Made by a program: the position numbers and the translations under genes. A stretch of 64,000 nucleotides of DNA from the IMG/VR virus record IMGVR_UViG_3300025030_000876, positions 1 through 64,000 of that record. One strand, given 5' to 3'. Position 1 is the stretch's first letter. Each line of letters begins with the position of its first letter. Source of the DNA: a virus. Positions 48,738 through 56,749 of the stretch are shown in pieces. The notes under the pieces are model-generated. The model was given only the letters and a program-made list of their open reading frames with translations, had not been told where the DNA came from and ran no database searches.

Positions 48738-49327
48738 ATTCAACCAGAACTGATATCATAAATCACTACATCTCCAAACACAACTACTCCCGGTATCTCG
48801 AAATAGGTATCGACAACGGAGCCAACTTCGCAGCAATTAATTGCCATCACAAAGTCGGAGTAGACCCAGAACCGTCTTGTAAAGCAACTTGGCCGACAAC
48901 ATCTAACCAATTCTTTCGGGCAAACAAAGAATATTTTGATTGTATTTTCATCGACGGCCTACACCATGCAGACCAAGTAGTAGAGGATGTCCAAAATGCT
49001 CTACAAGTGCTTACTATGCAAGGAACCATAATCATCCACGATTGTTTACCTACTTCTGAGCTTCACCAACTTACTCCTCGGCAATCAATCACCTGGACCG
49101 GTGATGTCTGGAAAGCATGGGTACGTCTCCGGCAACTTAATTGTATCCAGCAGTTTGTAATCGATACCGATTGGGGATGTGGGATTATCCAGTTTGGAGT
49201 CCAGCAGAAGCTATTGGTCCCCGATGCTAAACTCACTTGGGATAACTTCTGCAAACACAAACAAGAATGGATGAATATCGTTACTATTGACCAATGGAAA
49301 CTATCGGAGGCGAATAATGCTAGTTGA
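48734..49327 (+). CDS. Class I SAM-dependent methyltransferase
   Basis: 197 residues from ATG 48734 (TGGAG upstream). SAM motif I YLEIGIDNGANF (about 21-32), acidic loop VGVDPEPS, and FDCIFIDGLHHADQVVEDV, typical of Methyltransf_24 enzymes. That family often methylates sugars or small molecules, in line with the adjacent glycosyltransferase. Overlaps the next gene by 11 bp. Confidence 0.78.
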   Translation: MNSTRTDIINHYISKHNYSRYLEIGIDNGANFAAINCHHKVGVDPEPSCKATWPTTSNQFFRANKEYFDCIFIDGLHHADQVVEDVQNALQVLTMQGTIIIHDCLPTSELHQLTPRQSITWTGDVWKAWVRLRQLNCIQQFVIDTDWGCGIIQFGVQQKLLVPDAKLTWDNFCKHKQEWMNIVTIDQWKLSEANNAS

Positions 49328-49727
49328 TGATTTCGCAGACCTAGTAGATAAAGCTATAGCTTTAAACAAAGCAAACCGAAAATGCGGACCTAGTAGTGCA
49401 ATGTTTTCACCAATAGCTTATGCTAAACAGATGTGTACTGTCAAATTAGATATTGGGCGGGCAGTGGGTAAATCAACTTATATCGCAGATCATGCAACAG
49501 CCAAGGATATCATTATAGTGCCAACGCTAAGACATAAATCCATGATGTATCTTTATTATAAAGATAAAAATGTAGTGGCGTATACTGAAATCCTAGGTTA
49601 TCGTACAAGCAAGCCACCATATGTCAATATTTATGTAGATGAAATTGCTGGTATTGATTTGGATTTTATTTATAACACATTTGTTGACTCAACGATTGCA
49701 CAAACCTTTATCATCTTGGGAGCTTAA
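49317..49727 (+). CDS. Small P-loop ATPase-like protein
   Basis: 136 residues from ATG 49317 (CGGAGGCGAATA). LDIGRAVGKSTYIADHA is a Walker A-type loop (GxxxxGKS) and VNIYVDEIAG a Walker B-type strand, so it has a minimal P-loop NTPase layout. It is short for a full motor and sits directly before the ligase. Role unknown. Confidence 0.6.
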   Translation: MLVDDFADLVDKAIALNKANRKCGPSSAMFSPIAYAKQMCTVKLDIGRAVGKSTYIADHATAKDIIIVPTLRHKSMMYLYYKDKNVVAYTEILGYRTSKPPYVNIYVDEIAGIDLDFIYNTFVDSTIAQTFIILGA

Positions 49728-49729
49728 TA

Positions 49730-50812
49730 ATGGCAAAGCCTAAGAAAAGAGAATTCCTGCAACTGGCTTTTACTTATAATCCTGCTAAACACAACATCAC
49801 CAATTGGCTAGTATCCGAGAAACTTGATGGGTGCAGAGCATTTTGGGATGGCAGGGTCTCCAGAGGTATGCTTTGCTCCGAAGTACCTTGGGCGAATACT
49901 CTCAAAGATAAAAAAGAGTTTACGGCAACGGGCTTATGGAGTCGTTATGGGAAACCCATTTTCGCCCCTGAATGGTTTCTAAACCAACTCCCGGTAGGAA
50001 TTCCACTTGACGGAGAACTCTTCGCCGGGAGGGGTAAACACCAGACGCTTAGAAGTGCCACGTCGAAGCATATTCCTATCGATAGCGAATGGCAGAAAGT
50101 TAAGTATTGCATCTTCGATTCGCCTAATTTGTGTGATGTTCTTTATAATTCTACAATTAACATTACTAACTTCCAGAAAACTATCTCAGGAATGCAAGAG
50201 TTTTTTATCGCTAATAATGAACCTCCTGCGCATCATGGGTGTAAGACTTATGCTCAAGTTTACCAGTATCTCCAAGACACTTGGATTTACCAACCAAACA
50301 TGGAACTTGTACTGCAAACCCCAATGCACATGATTGATGATATTGATACCATGCTGGCTGAGATTGTATCATCTGGCGGGGAAGGCCTAATTTGCAGAGA
50401 CCCTTATGCTTCTTATGTCCCTTGGCGTGCTCATTCAATGGTAAAACTTAAGCCTTCGTTGGATTCAGAAGCAGTTGTAGTGGGATACATCACAGGGCGT
50501 GAAACAGATAAAGGCTCTAAACTCCTTGGCCTCATGGGAGCAATGATTGTTGAATGGAGAGGCAAAAGATTTGAGCTTAGTGGCTTTACGGGTGAAGAAA
50601 GAACTCTGCATATATGCGAAGGCCCTTCCAGATATAACAAAGCAGTTGCATTCGATTGGGCAGCCGAAAATCCAGAAACTCGATGTCCTGGTTGGATTGA
50701 AGCAAAGCATTTCCCTAAAGGCTCTAAAGTGACCTTCTGCTACAGGGAACTCACAGATAAAGGGATTCCTAAGGAGGCGCGTTTCCTACGTCCTCGCGGA
50801 GACTTCGAGTAA
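49730..50812 (+). CDS. ATP-dependent DNA ligase
   Basis: 360 residues. Nucleotidyltransferase motifs are complete: I EKLDGCR with adenylated Lys31, III LDGELF, IIIa YCIFD, IV GGEGLICRD, V MVKLKP. An OB-fold C-terminal domain follows with motif VI-like KGIPKEARFLRPRGD. No BRCT or N-terminal extension, as in T7-type and other small phage ligases. It seals nicks in replication and recombination, and its stop overlaps the polymerase start. Confidence 0.9.
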   Translation: MAKPKKREFLQLAFTYNPAKHNITNWLVSEKLDGCRAFWDGRVSRGMLCSEVPWANTLKDKKEFTATGLWSRYGKPIFAPEWFLNQLPVGIPLDGELFAGRGKHQTLRSATSKHIPIDSEWQKVKYCIFDSPNLCDVLYNSTINITNFQKTISGMQEFFIANNEPPAHHGCKTYAQVYQYLQDTWIYQPNMELVLQTPMHMIDDIDTMLAEIVSSGGEGLICRDPYASYVPWRAHSMVKLKPSLDSEAVVVGYITGRETDKGSKLLGLMGAMIVEWRGKRFELSGFTGEERTLHICEGPSRYNKAVAFDWAAENPETRCPGWIEAKHFPKGSKVTFCYRELTDKGIPKEARFLRPRGDFE

Positions 50813-51756
50813 TGGTAAAAAACAAACTAAACCCATCTGCCCCGGTAGCAATCCTAGTTGGAACCCCAACCGCAGAGGATGATGTTAAGCGCAAACTTCT
50901 TAGCTGCAAAGCAGGGCAAAAGTTCCAATCATTCTTGAGTGCTAATGGGATTTTGCCAGATGATTGTAGTTACTTGTCGCTTGTATCCGAACGCCACCCT
51001 ACTTTGGATAGAATCCGCCCAGATGAACTACTTTGCTGGCAGGAACTAACTCGTAGAGACATAGTTAAAATCAATCCCAATATTGTGTTGGCTGTTGGCG
51101 AACTTCCATTTAAGTTCCTAACTGGCCTTAGTGACCATTACTCCTATAGAGGTTATATTTGTAAACCACTTATGGGAGATTTCAAAGTTCTTTGCATTTG
51201 GGATTATAGCAACTTCTTCTCTAATCCAGAATGGAATCCATTAACTCACTGGGATGCAGCAAAAGTAAAAGAGCATATGCATACCAAAGACCCAATGTAT
51301 AATAAAGTAGAAGTAATAGTCACCCATAATCTGCAATTAATTATGGACGAGTTTCTTAGCGAAGAGTACATAAATAATCCAGACAGCATGTTATCTTTCG
51401 ACATTGAGTGTAATAAGCAAGAATTAACTTGTATTGGATTCGCTAAAGAGACAAATAAGGCTTATGTAATTCCGTTGAACAAAATGCATTCCGGTGAATA
51501 TGCCAGAGCAATTAGGGTTATTAATGCTGTGCTTAAATCACCAGTCAAGAAGGTAGCCCAGAATGGGTCGTTTGATATAACATATCTTGCATACTACAAC
51601 AATATCCAAGTTAATAATTTCGCATTCGATACTATGCTAGCGATGCACTCAATGTATTCAAATCTCCCGAAAGGACTTGGTGTTCTTGGGTCTGTGTTTA
51701 CTAATTGCGAACCCTGGAAAATGAACAAAGGTGATGACTCAGATGATTTTAAGTAG
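50812..51756 (+). CDS. DNA polymerase A, N-terminal fragment (UDG-like plus 3'-5' exonuclease part)
   Basis: 314 residues. Residues about 10-150 resemble the uracil-DNA glycosylase fold fused to several phage PolA enzymes (APVAILVGTPTAEDDVKRKL; VLAVGELPFKFLTG). From about 190 begins the 3'-5' exonuclease with ExoI SFDIECN (about 196-198) and ExoII AQNGSFDI. The frame stops at KGDDSDDFK, before ExoIII; that motif is in the downstream fragment. So the exonuclease active site is shared by two proteins that must assemble. Confidence 0.82.
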   Translation: MVKNKLNPSAPVAILVGTPTAEDDVKRKLLSCKAGQKFQSFLSANGILPDDCSYLSLVSERHPTLDRIRPDELLCWQELTRRDIVKINPNIVLAVGELPFKFLTGLSDHYSYRGYICKPLMGDFKVLCIWDYSNFFSNPEWNPLTHWDAAKVKEHMHTKDPMYNKVEVIVTHNLQLIMDEFLSEEYINNPDSMLSFDIECNKQELTCIGFAKETNKAYVIPLNKMHSGEYARAIRVINAVLKSPVKKVAQNGSFDITYLAYYNNIQVNNFAFDTMLAMHSMYSNLPKGLGVLGSVFTNCEPWKMNKGDDSDDFK

Positions 51757-51764
51757 GAGTTTTT

Positions 51765-52376
51765 ATGGCTAAATGCTCAGTGGAAAATTGTGAATCAAAT
51801 ATACTAGCTAAACAATTATGTAGCAAGCATTATCAGCAAAAATATATTTATGGTGGTATTCGACGAACTAAATTTGACCCAAACGAAATTTTGGAATACG
51901 ATAGTCATGCTGAGATAAAGCTCTATGATGCTAAAGGCAACCATATAGCATCGACGTTAATTGATTTAGATGATTCTCAAAGAGCCAGAAAATATAAATG
52001 GTATTTAAGCGGTGGATATGTGAAGACCCAGGATGGTCTAACCCTAGCTGATTATATTATGAGAAAACCTAGGGAAATGTATATTGACCATGCGAACAGG
52101 AATACATTAGATAACAGAAAATCAAATCTGCGAATATGTACTGCTGGGCAAAATAACTGTAATAAGCCCAATTGTGGTAATAGACAATCTAAATACAAAG
52201 GTGTTCACTATAATGGATATTCCTGGTGTGCATTTATTTACAAAGGAAAGTCTTATTATATAGGTAGTTATAATTCTGAAATTGAAGCAGCAAGAGCTTA
52301 TGATATTAAAGCTATAGAATTACATGGCGAATTTGCTTATTTGAATTTCCCGGAGGACTATGATGGCAAAGATTGA
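51765..52376 (+). CDS. HNH/AP2 homing endonuclease splitting the polymerase gene
   Basis: 203 residues with the same layout as the gene at 40417: zinc segment CSVENCESNILAKQLCSKHY, HNH core YIDHANRNTLDNRKSNLRIC, and AP2 domain YKGVHYNGYSWCAFIYKGKS. It starts eight bases after the stop of the polymerase N-part (RBS TAGGAG) and overlaps the C-part by 17 bp. There is no space for a self-splicing intron, so this is a free-standing homing gene that created two polymerase cistrons. Confidence 0.88.
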   Translation: MAKCSVENCESNILAKQLCSKHYQQKYIYGGIRRTKFDPNEILEYDSHAEIKLYDAKGNHIASTLIDLDDSQRARKYKWYLSGGYVKTQDGLTLADYIMRKPREMYIDHANRNTLDNRKSNLRICTAGQNNCNKPNCGNRQSKYKGVHYNGYSWCAFIYKGKSYYIGSYNSEIEAARAYDIKAIELHGEFAYLNFPEDYDGKD

Positions 52377-53727
52377 TTTTTCAGCACAAAGTAATGCAAA
52401 CTTTGACTGGGAGGCATTTTACCGATACAATGGCCGCGATGCTGCTAATACTCTTGCTATTGCATTAGTAGAAAAGGATTTGTTGAAAGTCCGAGGAACT
52501 GAAGCAACCTTTGCCCAAGAAATGGCATTGACTTATCCTTTGATTACTGCTGAATGTATTGGAATCAAAGTAGACCCAGCAAAGATTGAAGAGTTGTCAG
52601 AGCAAATTAGTGAAATTATTCGTAAATGGAAATTATATATTCAAACTCTTGTTGGCTACGATATTAATCCCAACTCATCCCAGCAACTACAAGAGTATCT
52701 TTATGATAGACTCAAATATCCCAAGCGAGTAAAGAAAGGTAAAATTACTGTTGATGTTGATGCTTTGATTAGCTTGATTCCATATAACCCAGTGCTAATT
52801 AAGCCTATTGCAATTTATCGCAAACTAATAAAGGAGTATTCTTTCTACAAAGTAAAAGTTGGTGAAGACGGGCGCGTTAGAACAACACTCAAACCAGCAG
52901 GCACAGAAACAGGACGATTAGCATCTAGTAAGAGTATTACTGGAACTGGCACGAACTTGCAGAATCAACCTAAGATTGTACGACAGATTTATATCCCCGA
53001 TGAGGGAAATATATTCCTCCAAGTTGATTACGGTAAGGCCGAGAGTTGGTTGGTGGCATACATGGCCCAAGACCAAAAGATGCTTGATGCATTACGTGGG
53101 CCAGATTTTCACAGTACAAACGCTTCTAACTTCCTAGGCCGCCCAGTTACTAAAGCAGATTATGCTGACAGACAAATCGGCAAAAAGGTAAGCCACGCAA
53201 GAAACTACCGAATGACAGCTTTCTTGCTTCAAAAGGTGATGCTACGGGAGGGATTCAATCTATCTAAGTCAGATTGCCAAGATTTGTTAGACAAATATGA
53301 CAGAAGCTACCCAAACATCAAGAATGTATACCACAAATGGGTAGAAGAGCAATTACGTAGAGATATGACAATAGCTAATGCTTTTGGGAGAAAGATAACA
53401 TATTTTGGTTTCTGGAACGATGCGTTACTTAATGCCGCTACTGCGTTTTATCCACAATCAACAGTCGGTGATATGACCAACAAAGCATTGATTAATCTAT
53501 ATGAACAATTTAGAAATAGGCCAGTGTGGGTTAATCTGCAAGTACATGACTCTATTCTACTCCAAATGCCAAAAGCATACTTAACTTGGGATTTGATTGA
53601 TGAGATTAGAGGATGTATGGCTGTTCCATTAACAGTACGTGGCGAAACATTTACTATCGGAGTAGATTTTGAGGCAGGGTATGATTGGTATCACTTAGAC
53701 GATCTAAGCAAACATCTGCCTGCTTAA
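52360..53727 (+). CDS. DNA polymerase A, C-terminal fragment (polymerase domain)
   Basis: 455 residues from ATG-ATG at 52360. It begins inside the exonuclease: ExoIII YRYNGRDA (about 22-29). Polymerase motif A is LQVDYGKAESWLVAYM, motif B RQIGKKVSHARNYRM (Arg, Lys and Tyr conserved; the nucleotide-selecting position aligned with E. coli Phe762 is His), and motif C LQVHDSIL. The replicative activity looks intact. Its first residues (AKIDFSAQ) probably derive from the insertion, and homology resumes near SNANFDWEAF. Confidence 0.9.
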   Translation: MMAKIDFSAQSNANFDWEAFYRYNGRDAANTLAIALVEKDLLKVRGTEATFAQEMALTYPLITAECIGIKVDPAKIEELSEQISEIIRKWKLYIQTLVGYDINPNSSQQLQEYLYDRLKYPKRVKKGKITVDVDALISLIPYNPVLIKPIAIYRKLIKEYSFYKVKVGEDGRVRTTLKPAGTETGRLASSKSITGTGTNLQNQPKIVRQIYIPDEGNIFLQVDYGKAESWLVAYMAQDQKMLDALRGPDFHSTNASNFLGRPVTKADYADRQIGKKVSHARNYRMTAFLLQKVMLREGFNLSKSDCQDLLDKYDRSYPNIKNVYHKWVEEQLRRDMTIANAFGRKITYFGFWNDALLNAATAFYPQSTVGDMTNKALINLYEQFRNRPVWVNLQVHDSILLQMPKAYLTWDLIDEIRGCMAVPLTVRGETFTIGVDFEAGYDWYHLDDLSKHLPA

Positions 53728-53767
53728 TGTTGTTTAAATAATTCTGTCAACCTAAGTATTTTCTGTC

Positions 53768-53796
53768 TTGATAACTACGGGTTTAATTGGTATAAT
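53768..53796 (+). promoter_or_regulatory. Strong sigma70 promoter
   Basis: TTGATA (53768-53773), exactly 17 bp, TATAAT (53791-53796); five and six matches to consensus. It lies in the only sizeable gap of this gene block and starts transcription near 53803, 20 bases before the kinase gene. Confidence 0.8.
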
Positions 53797-53823
53797 TAAC
53801 TATACTTCACAAGGAGAACTGCT

Positions 53824-54474
53824 TTGATTATCGGAGTAAGCGGACGTATAGGCTCAGGCAAGACTGAGTTTGCTAGGTTGGCAGAGAGTGAGTTCAACGC
53901 AACAGTGGTTAACTTTGCGGGAGAACTAAAGAAAGAAGTAGATGGTTATTTGCATCAATGGCAGATAGCTCATAGCGATGCTTCTCTTTGGGGGCATCAA
54001 GATCATAAAGCCGAAAGAAACATCAGAATTCCTATGTCTTGTGTGACTCTGGAAATGCAAAAACATGGATTCAAGTCTTATGGAGTTAGTGAAACATCGG
54101 ACCTTATTCAATTAACCTCTGGCCGCGAACTTCTCCAATTCTGGGCTGAATGGAAACGCGCAATCAACTCCAACTACTGGGTCCACAAACTCTTTGCTGA
54201 AATAGAAGACTCTGATTTTGTGGTTATTGATGACGTTCGCTACACCAACGAAGCGGATATGATTCGGATATGTGATGGTTATGTCCTTAGAGTCAACCGT
54301 ATTCCTGCATTTAGTAACTCTACCCATATTGGTGAAGTCCAACTTGATAACTACCCAGGTTTTTGTATGACCATCACCAATGATTCTTCCCTTGAATCCT
54401 ACCACAAACTCTGCCGCGAGGTACTTACCCATTATCGGAGGTCTTACTTGGATGCAAAAAGAGGACACTTTTAA
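53824..54474 (+). CDS. Deoxynucleoside monophosphate kinase
   Basis: 216 residues from TTG 53824 (AAGGAG seven bases upstream). P-loop GRIGSGKT (7-14), then T4 gp1-like features: LTSGRELLQFWAEWKRAINSN and FVVIDDVRYTNEADMI. It phosphorylates dNMPs for phage DNA synthesis. It starts a new transcription unit that also carries the ribonucleotide reductase. Confidence 0.8.
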   Translation: MIIGVSGRIGSGKTEFARLAESEFNATVVNFAGELKKEVDGYLHQWQIAHSDASLWGHQDHKAERNIRIPMSCVTLEMQKHGFKSYGVSETSDLIQLTSGRELLQFWAEWKRAINSNYWVHKLFAEIEDSDFVVIDDVRYTNEADMIRICDGYVLRVNRIPAFSNSTHIGEVQLDNYPGFCMTITNDSSLESYHKLCREVLTHYRRSYLDAKRGHF

Positions 54475-54781
54475 ACTATTTTTATTGCAAAATGGCTTCG
54501 ACCCAGAAGGCTTGATGCAGATAATCAAACTCCATCCATCATTACTCGATGTTTATGAGTTTGATGAATTAGCGCCATTGTGCCTACTAAGTTCAAAGCT
54601 GTTAAAAAAGAAGCATTGCTATATCTATCTCCCTGAGTTCCTTTACGATATCGTAGCCAAAGGAAACCCAGAAGCAATAAACCGTGTGTTGGAGCAACTT
54701 ATCTTCAAAGAATTCTCCGGCCCGGCAGTTGATGTTATCGACTCTCATTTGGATGTTGCCAAAAACCTCTTAGGCAAATAA
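54452..54781 (+). CDS. Early protein of unknown function
   Basis: 109 residues from ATG 54452 (CGGAGG upstream), helical and Leu-rich (DTFKLFLLQNGFDPEGLMQI; VLEQLIFKEFSGPAVDVIDS). Overlaps the kinase by 23 bp. No family recognised; gene order suggests a replication accessory. Confidence 0.58.
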   Translation: MQKEDTFKLFLLQNGFDPEGLMQIIKLHPSLLDVYEFDELAPLCLLSSKLLKKKHCYIYLPEFLYDIVAKGNPEAINRVLEQLIFKEFSGPAVDVIDSHLDVAKNLLGK

Positions 54782-54782
54782 C

Positions 54783-55958
54783 ATGATTATTGATGAGTAT
54801 TTGAAATTCACTTCCTGTAACTCTGCCCCAAAGAGTTTTCATACTTGGTCGATTCTCAGTATGATCTCCGCGGCAGTAGGAAAAAAGCTTTGGGTTAAAT
54901 GTAATTACTTCAACGCTTATCCAAATATGTATATGGTTCTTGTTAGCTTGCCTGGAGTTGGAAAGAAATCAACCTCCATCAGTCTAGCTTATGAAACCCT
55001 AAAGCAAGCAGAACTTGAAACTAAGTTCTCTTTTGATTCACTAACTCCGCAAGCCTTGATGATTGCTCTCCATGATGCTTATGGCGTCGAGGATATGGGT
55101 GGCGGAAAACTACATAGTAGCTCACCACTAACCGTCATCGCTGATGAACTTGTATCTTTGCTCTCTAGTGGTCCATCAATGGTCGAATTCCTAACCAACG
55201 TCTTTAGTGTCAACAAATACGAATACAAAACTAAAAACATGGGGGAATGTATTATCAAAAACCCATGTTTAAATATCGCTACTTGTGCAACAACGGATAC
55301 TTTCAGCGCCAGAATTATCCGAGAAGGTATTGCCGGTGGATTTATGTCTCGTGCGATAATTGTCTACGATGACAACGTAAAACCAGTTTCTCCTTTTTGT
55401 ATGCCCTCTGAAGAACAGGAAATCTCAAGGCTTCGGATGGTAGAACGATTTCGGGAAATGAGCAAGCTCTATGGCGAAGTTACCTGGACTCCAAAAGCCG
55501 TTCAACATTTTGAACAATGGTTCGGAGAAGAAATGGTCGTAGGTGCAGCAAAAGCAGTTAACAAAGAATTCTCCAGCAGAAAGGACTTGCATGTAATCAA
55601 AACATCAATGTTAGTTGCAGCTAGTGAACTCAGAAGAGTTATCAATGAGGATGATTTTAACTACGCGGTGCATCTCTTAAAACAAGTTGAGCATAATATG
55701 AAGTTTCTGTATATTGGCGCAGGAGCTAACAAATTTGCTGATTTGTACATTAAGATCCTCGCGGCAATCCACGAAGTAGGAGATTGTGAATATTCTCAAC
55801 TCCTTCAGTATTTTATGAAAGACATCGAGCAATCAGACTTCGACAACCAGATAAAAACACTTGAGACTGTAGGGTATATTAAACGATTCATTGCAGACAA
55901 AAAGGAAACTATTATGATAACTAACAAAGGAAAGGAGATGTTTTCACGTTATGTCTAA
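54783..55958 (+). CDS. DUF3987-like replication ATPase
   Basis: 391 residues. The N-terminus (IDEYLKFTSCNSAPKSFHTW) and Walker A region VSLPGVGKKSTS (about 54-65), followed by TVIADELVSLLSS (Walker B-like), match phage DUF3987/primase-helicase-like proteins. A winged-helix C-terminus (YIKILAAIHEVGDCEYSQLL...VGYIKRFIADKKET) completes it. No primase motif is seen, so it may be the replicative helicase or a helicase-like loader. Confidence 0.7.
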   Translation: MIIDEYLKFTSCNSAPKSFHTWSILSMISAAVGKKLWVKCNYFNAYPNMYMVLVSLPGVGKKSTSISLAYETLKQAELETKFSFDSLTPQALMIALHDAYGVEDMGGGKLHSSSPLTVIADELVSLLSSGPSMVEFLTNVFSVNKYEYKTKNMGECIIKNPCLNIATCATTDTFSARIIREGIAGGFMSRAIIVYDDNVKPVSPFCMPSEEQEISRLRMVERFREMSKLYGEVTWTPKAVQHFEQWFGEEMVVGAAKAVNKEFSSRKDLHVIKTSMLVAASELRRVINEDDFNYAVHLLKQVEHNMKFLYIGAGANKFADLYIKILAAIHEVGDCEYSQLLQYFMKDIEQSDFDNQIKTLETVGYIKRFIADKKETIMITNKGKEMFSRYV

Positions 55959-56160
55959 ATATATAGATACATTCCAAGTAAGGATTAAACTAGCGGATCA
56001 TGCTATAGCGGATGTAGATAAACTTAAATCTGCATTTAGTAAAACTGAACAAGCCTTTAAAGAGTTGCAACAAGCTATGGCTGAATTTGATGAAATAGCT
56101 CAACGCTTTAACTACTATAACCCTATCGAAACCGAGGTGGTAGATGGCGAAGATAAATAG
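55951..56160 (+). CDS. Small coiled-coil protein
   Basis: 69 residues with a continuous amphipathic helix (KLADHAIADVDKLKSAFSKT; AFKELQQAMAEFDEIAQRF). Overlaps the ATPase gene by 8 bp. Perhaps its adaptor; unknown. Confidence 0.58.
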   Translation: MSKYIDTFQVRIKLADHAIADVDKLKSAFSKTEQAFKELQQAMAEFDEIAQRFNYYNPIETEVVDGEDK

Positions 56161-56407
56161 TATCCAAATCGAATTATCCACAGGGCGCAAGATAACCTTG
56201 AGTAAAACAGAAGCTAGAGAGTTGAAACTTAAACTTGATGAATTGTTTGGAGTTACTTATTATCCAACTTGGTATCCTAATTATCCAATAGTAACTTATA
56301 CCACAGATAATATAAAATTTGTCAGTTCCACAGCCTCAGATACCATTGATTTGAATAAAATTAAAACGGGCATTGAGGATTCAATTAACAAAGGACTTAC
56401 TAAATGA
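56144..56407 (+). CDS. Small early protein
   Basis: 87 residues (MAKINSIQIELSTGRKITLS...), with a helix KTEARELKLKLDELF typical of small phage proteins beginning IELS.G..I.LS..EA.EL...L. Function unknown. Overlaps the next gene by 4 bp. Confidence 0.6.
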   Translation: MAKINSIQIELSTGRKITLSKTEARELKLKLDELFGVTYYPTWYPNYPIVTYTTDNIKFVSSTASDTIDLNKIKTGIEDSINKGLTK

Positions 56408-56553
56408 GCATCCTATATCTAAACGACGTTGAGCCATGTTTCTGTTGTTCCAAACCCACTAAACGCGTAAACACCGAACTTGAACTCCCAAGTTGTTCTC
56501 TTTCTTGCGACGTTAAACTCTTCGAGGAGCCTATTGATGAAACTGGTAATTAA
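56404..56553 (+). CDS. Tiny zinc-finger-like protein
   Basis: 49 residues with CFCCSKPTK and CSLSCDV: four Cys resembling a small zinc knuckle (as in MYND-type or Sau-like zinc ribbons). ATGA overlaps the previous stop. Unknown. Confidence 0.58.
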   Translation: MSILYLNDVEPCFCCSKPTKRVNTELELPSCSLSCDVKLFEEPIDETGN

Positions 56554-56749
56554 ATGGCTAGAAGATTCCCATGATTGTGAAACTTGCGGATATTCGTATT
56601 CCTATGGGGCTAAAGTAACTTTAGACGATGTAGTTATCCTAGATGACTTCGAGAAAGCTCATTGTTACGGTGGCTCGGATGTAACTCCTGAAGATATCCT
56701 TAAAGCTCTTTGCAAACATCTCAATATTGAAATCCGGGAGATTTATTAA
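56537..56749 (+). CDS. Small protein before NrdJ
   Basis: 70 residues from ATG 56537 (GAGGAGCC upstream): CETCGYSYSYGAKVTLDDVV then DVTPEDILKALCKHLNIEI. One CxxC. Its stop overlaps the NrdJ start (TAATG), so it is translationally coupled to the reductase. Function unknown; possibly a reductant or partner. Confidence 0.6.
   Translation: MKLVIKWLEDSHDCETCGYSYSYGAKVTLDDVVILDDFEKAHCYGGSDVTPEDILKALCKHLNIEIREIY

Noticed and set aside
51757-52390. Group I or II intron in the polymerase gene
   Set aside because: No room for intron RNA: eight bases before and an overlap after the HNH gene, and no P/Q/R/S core.
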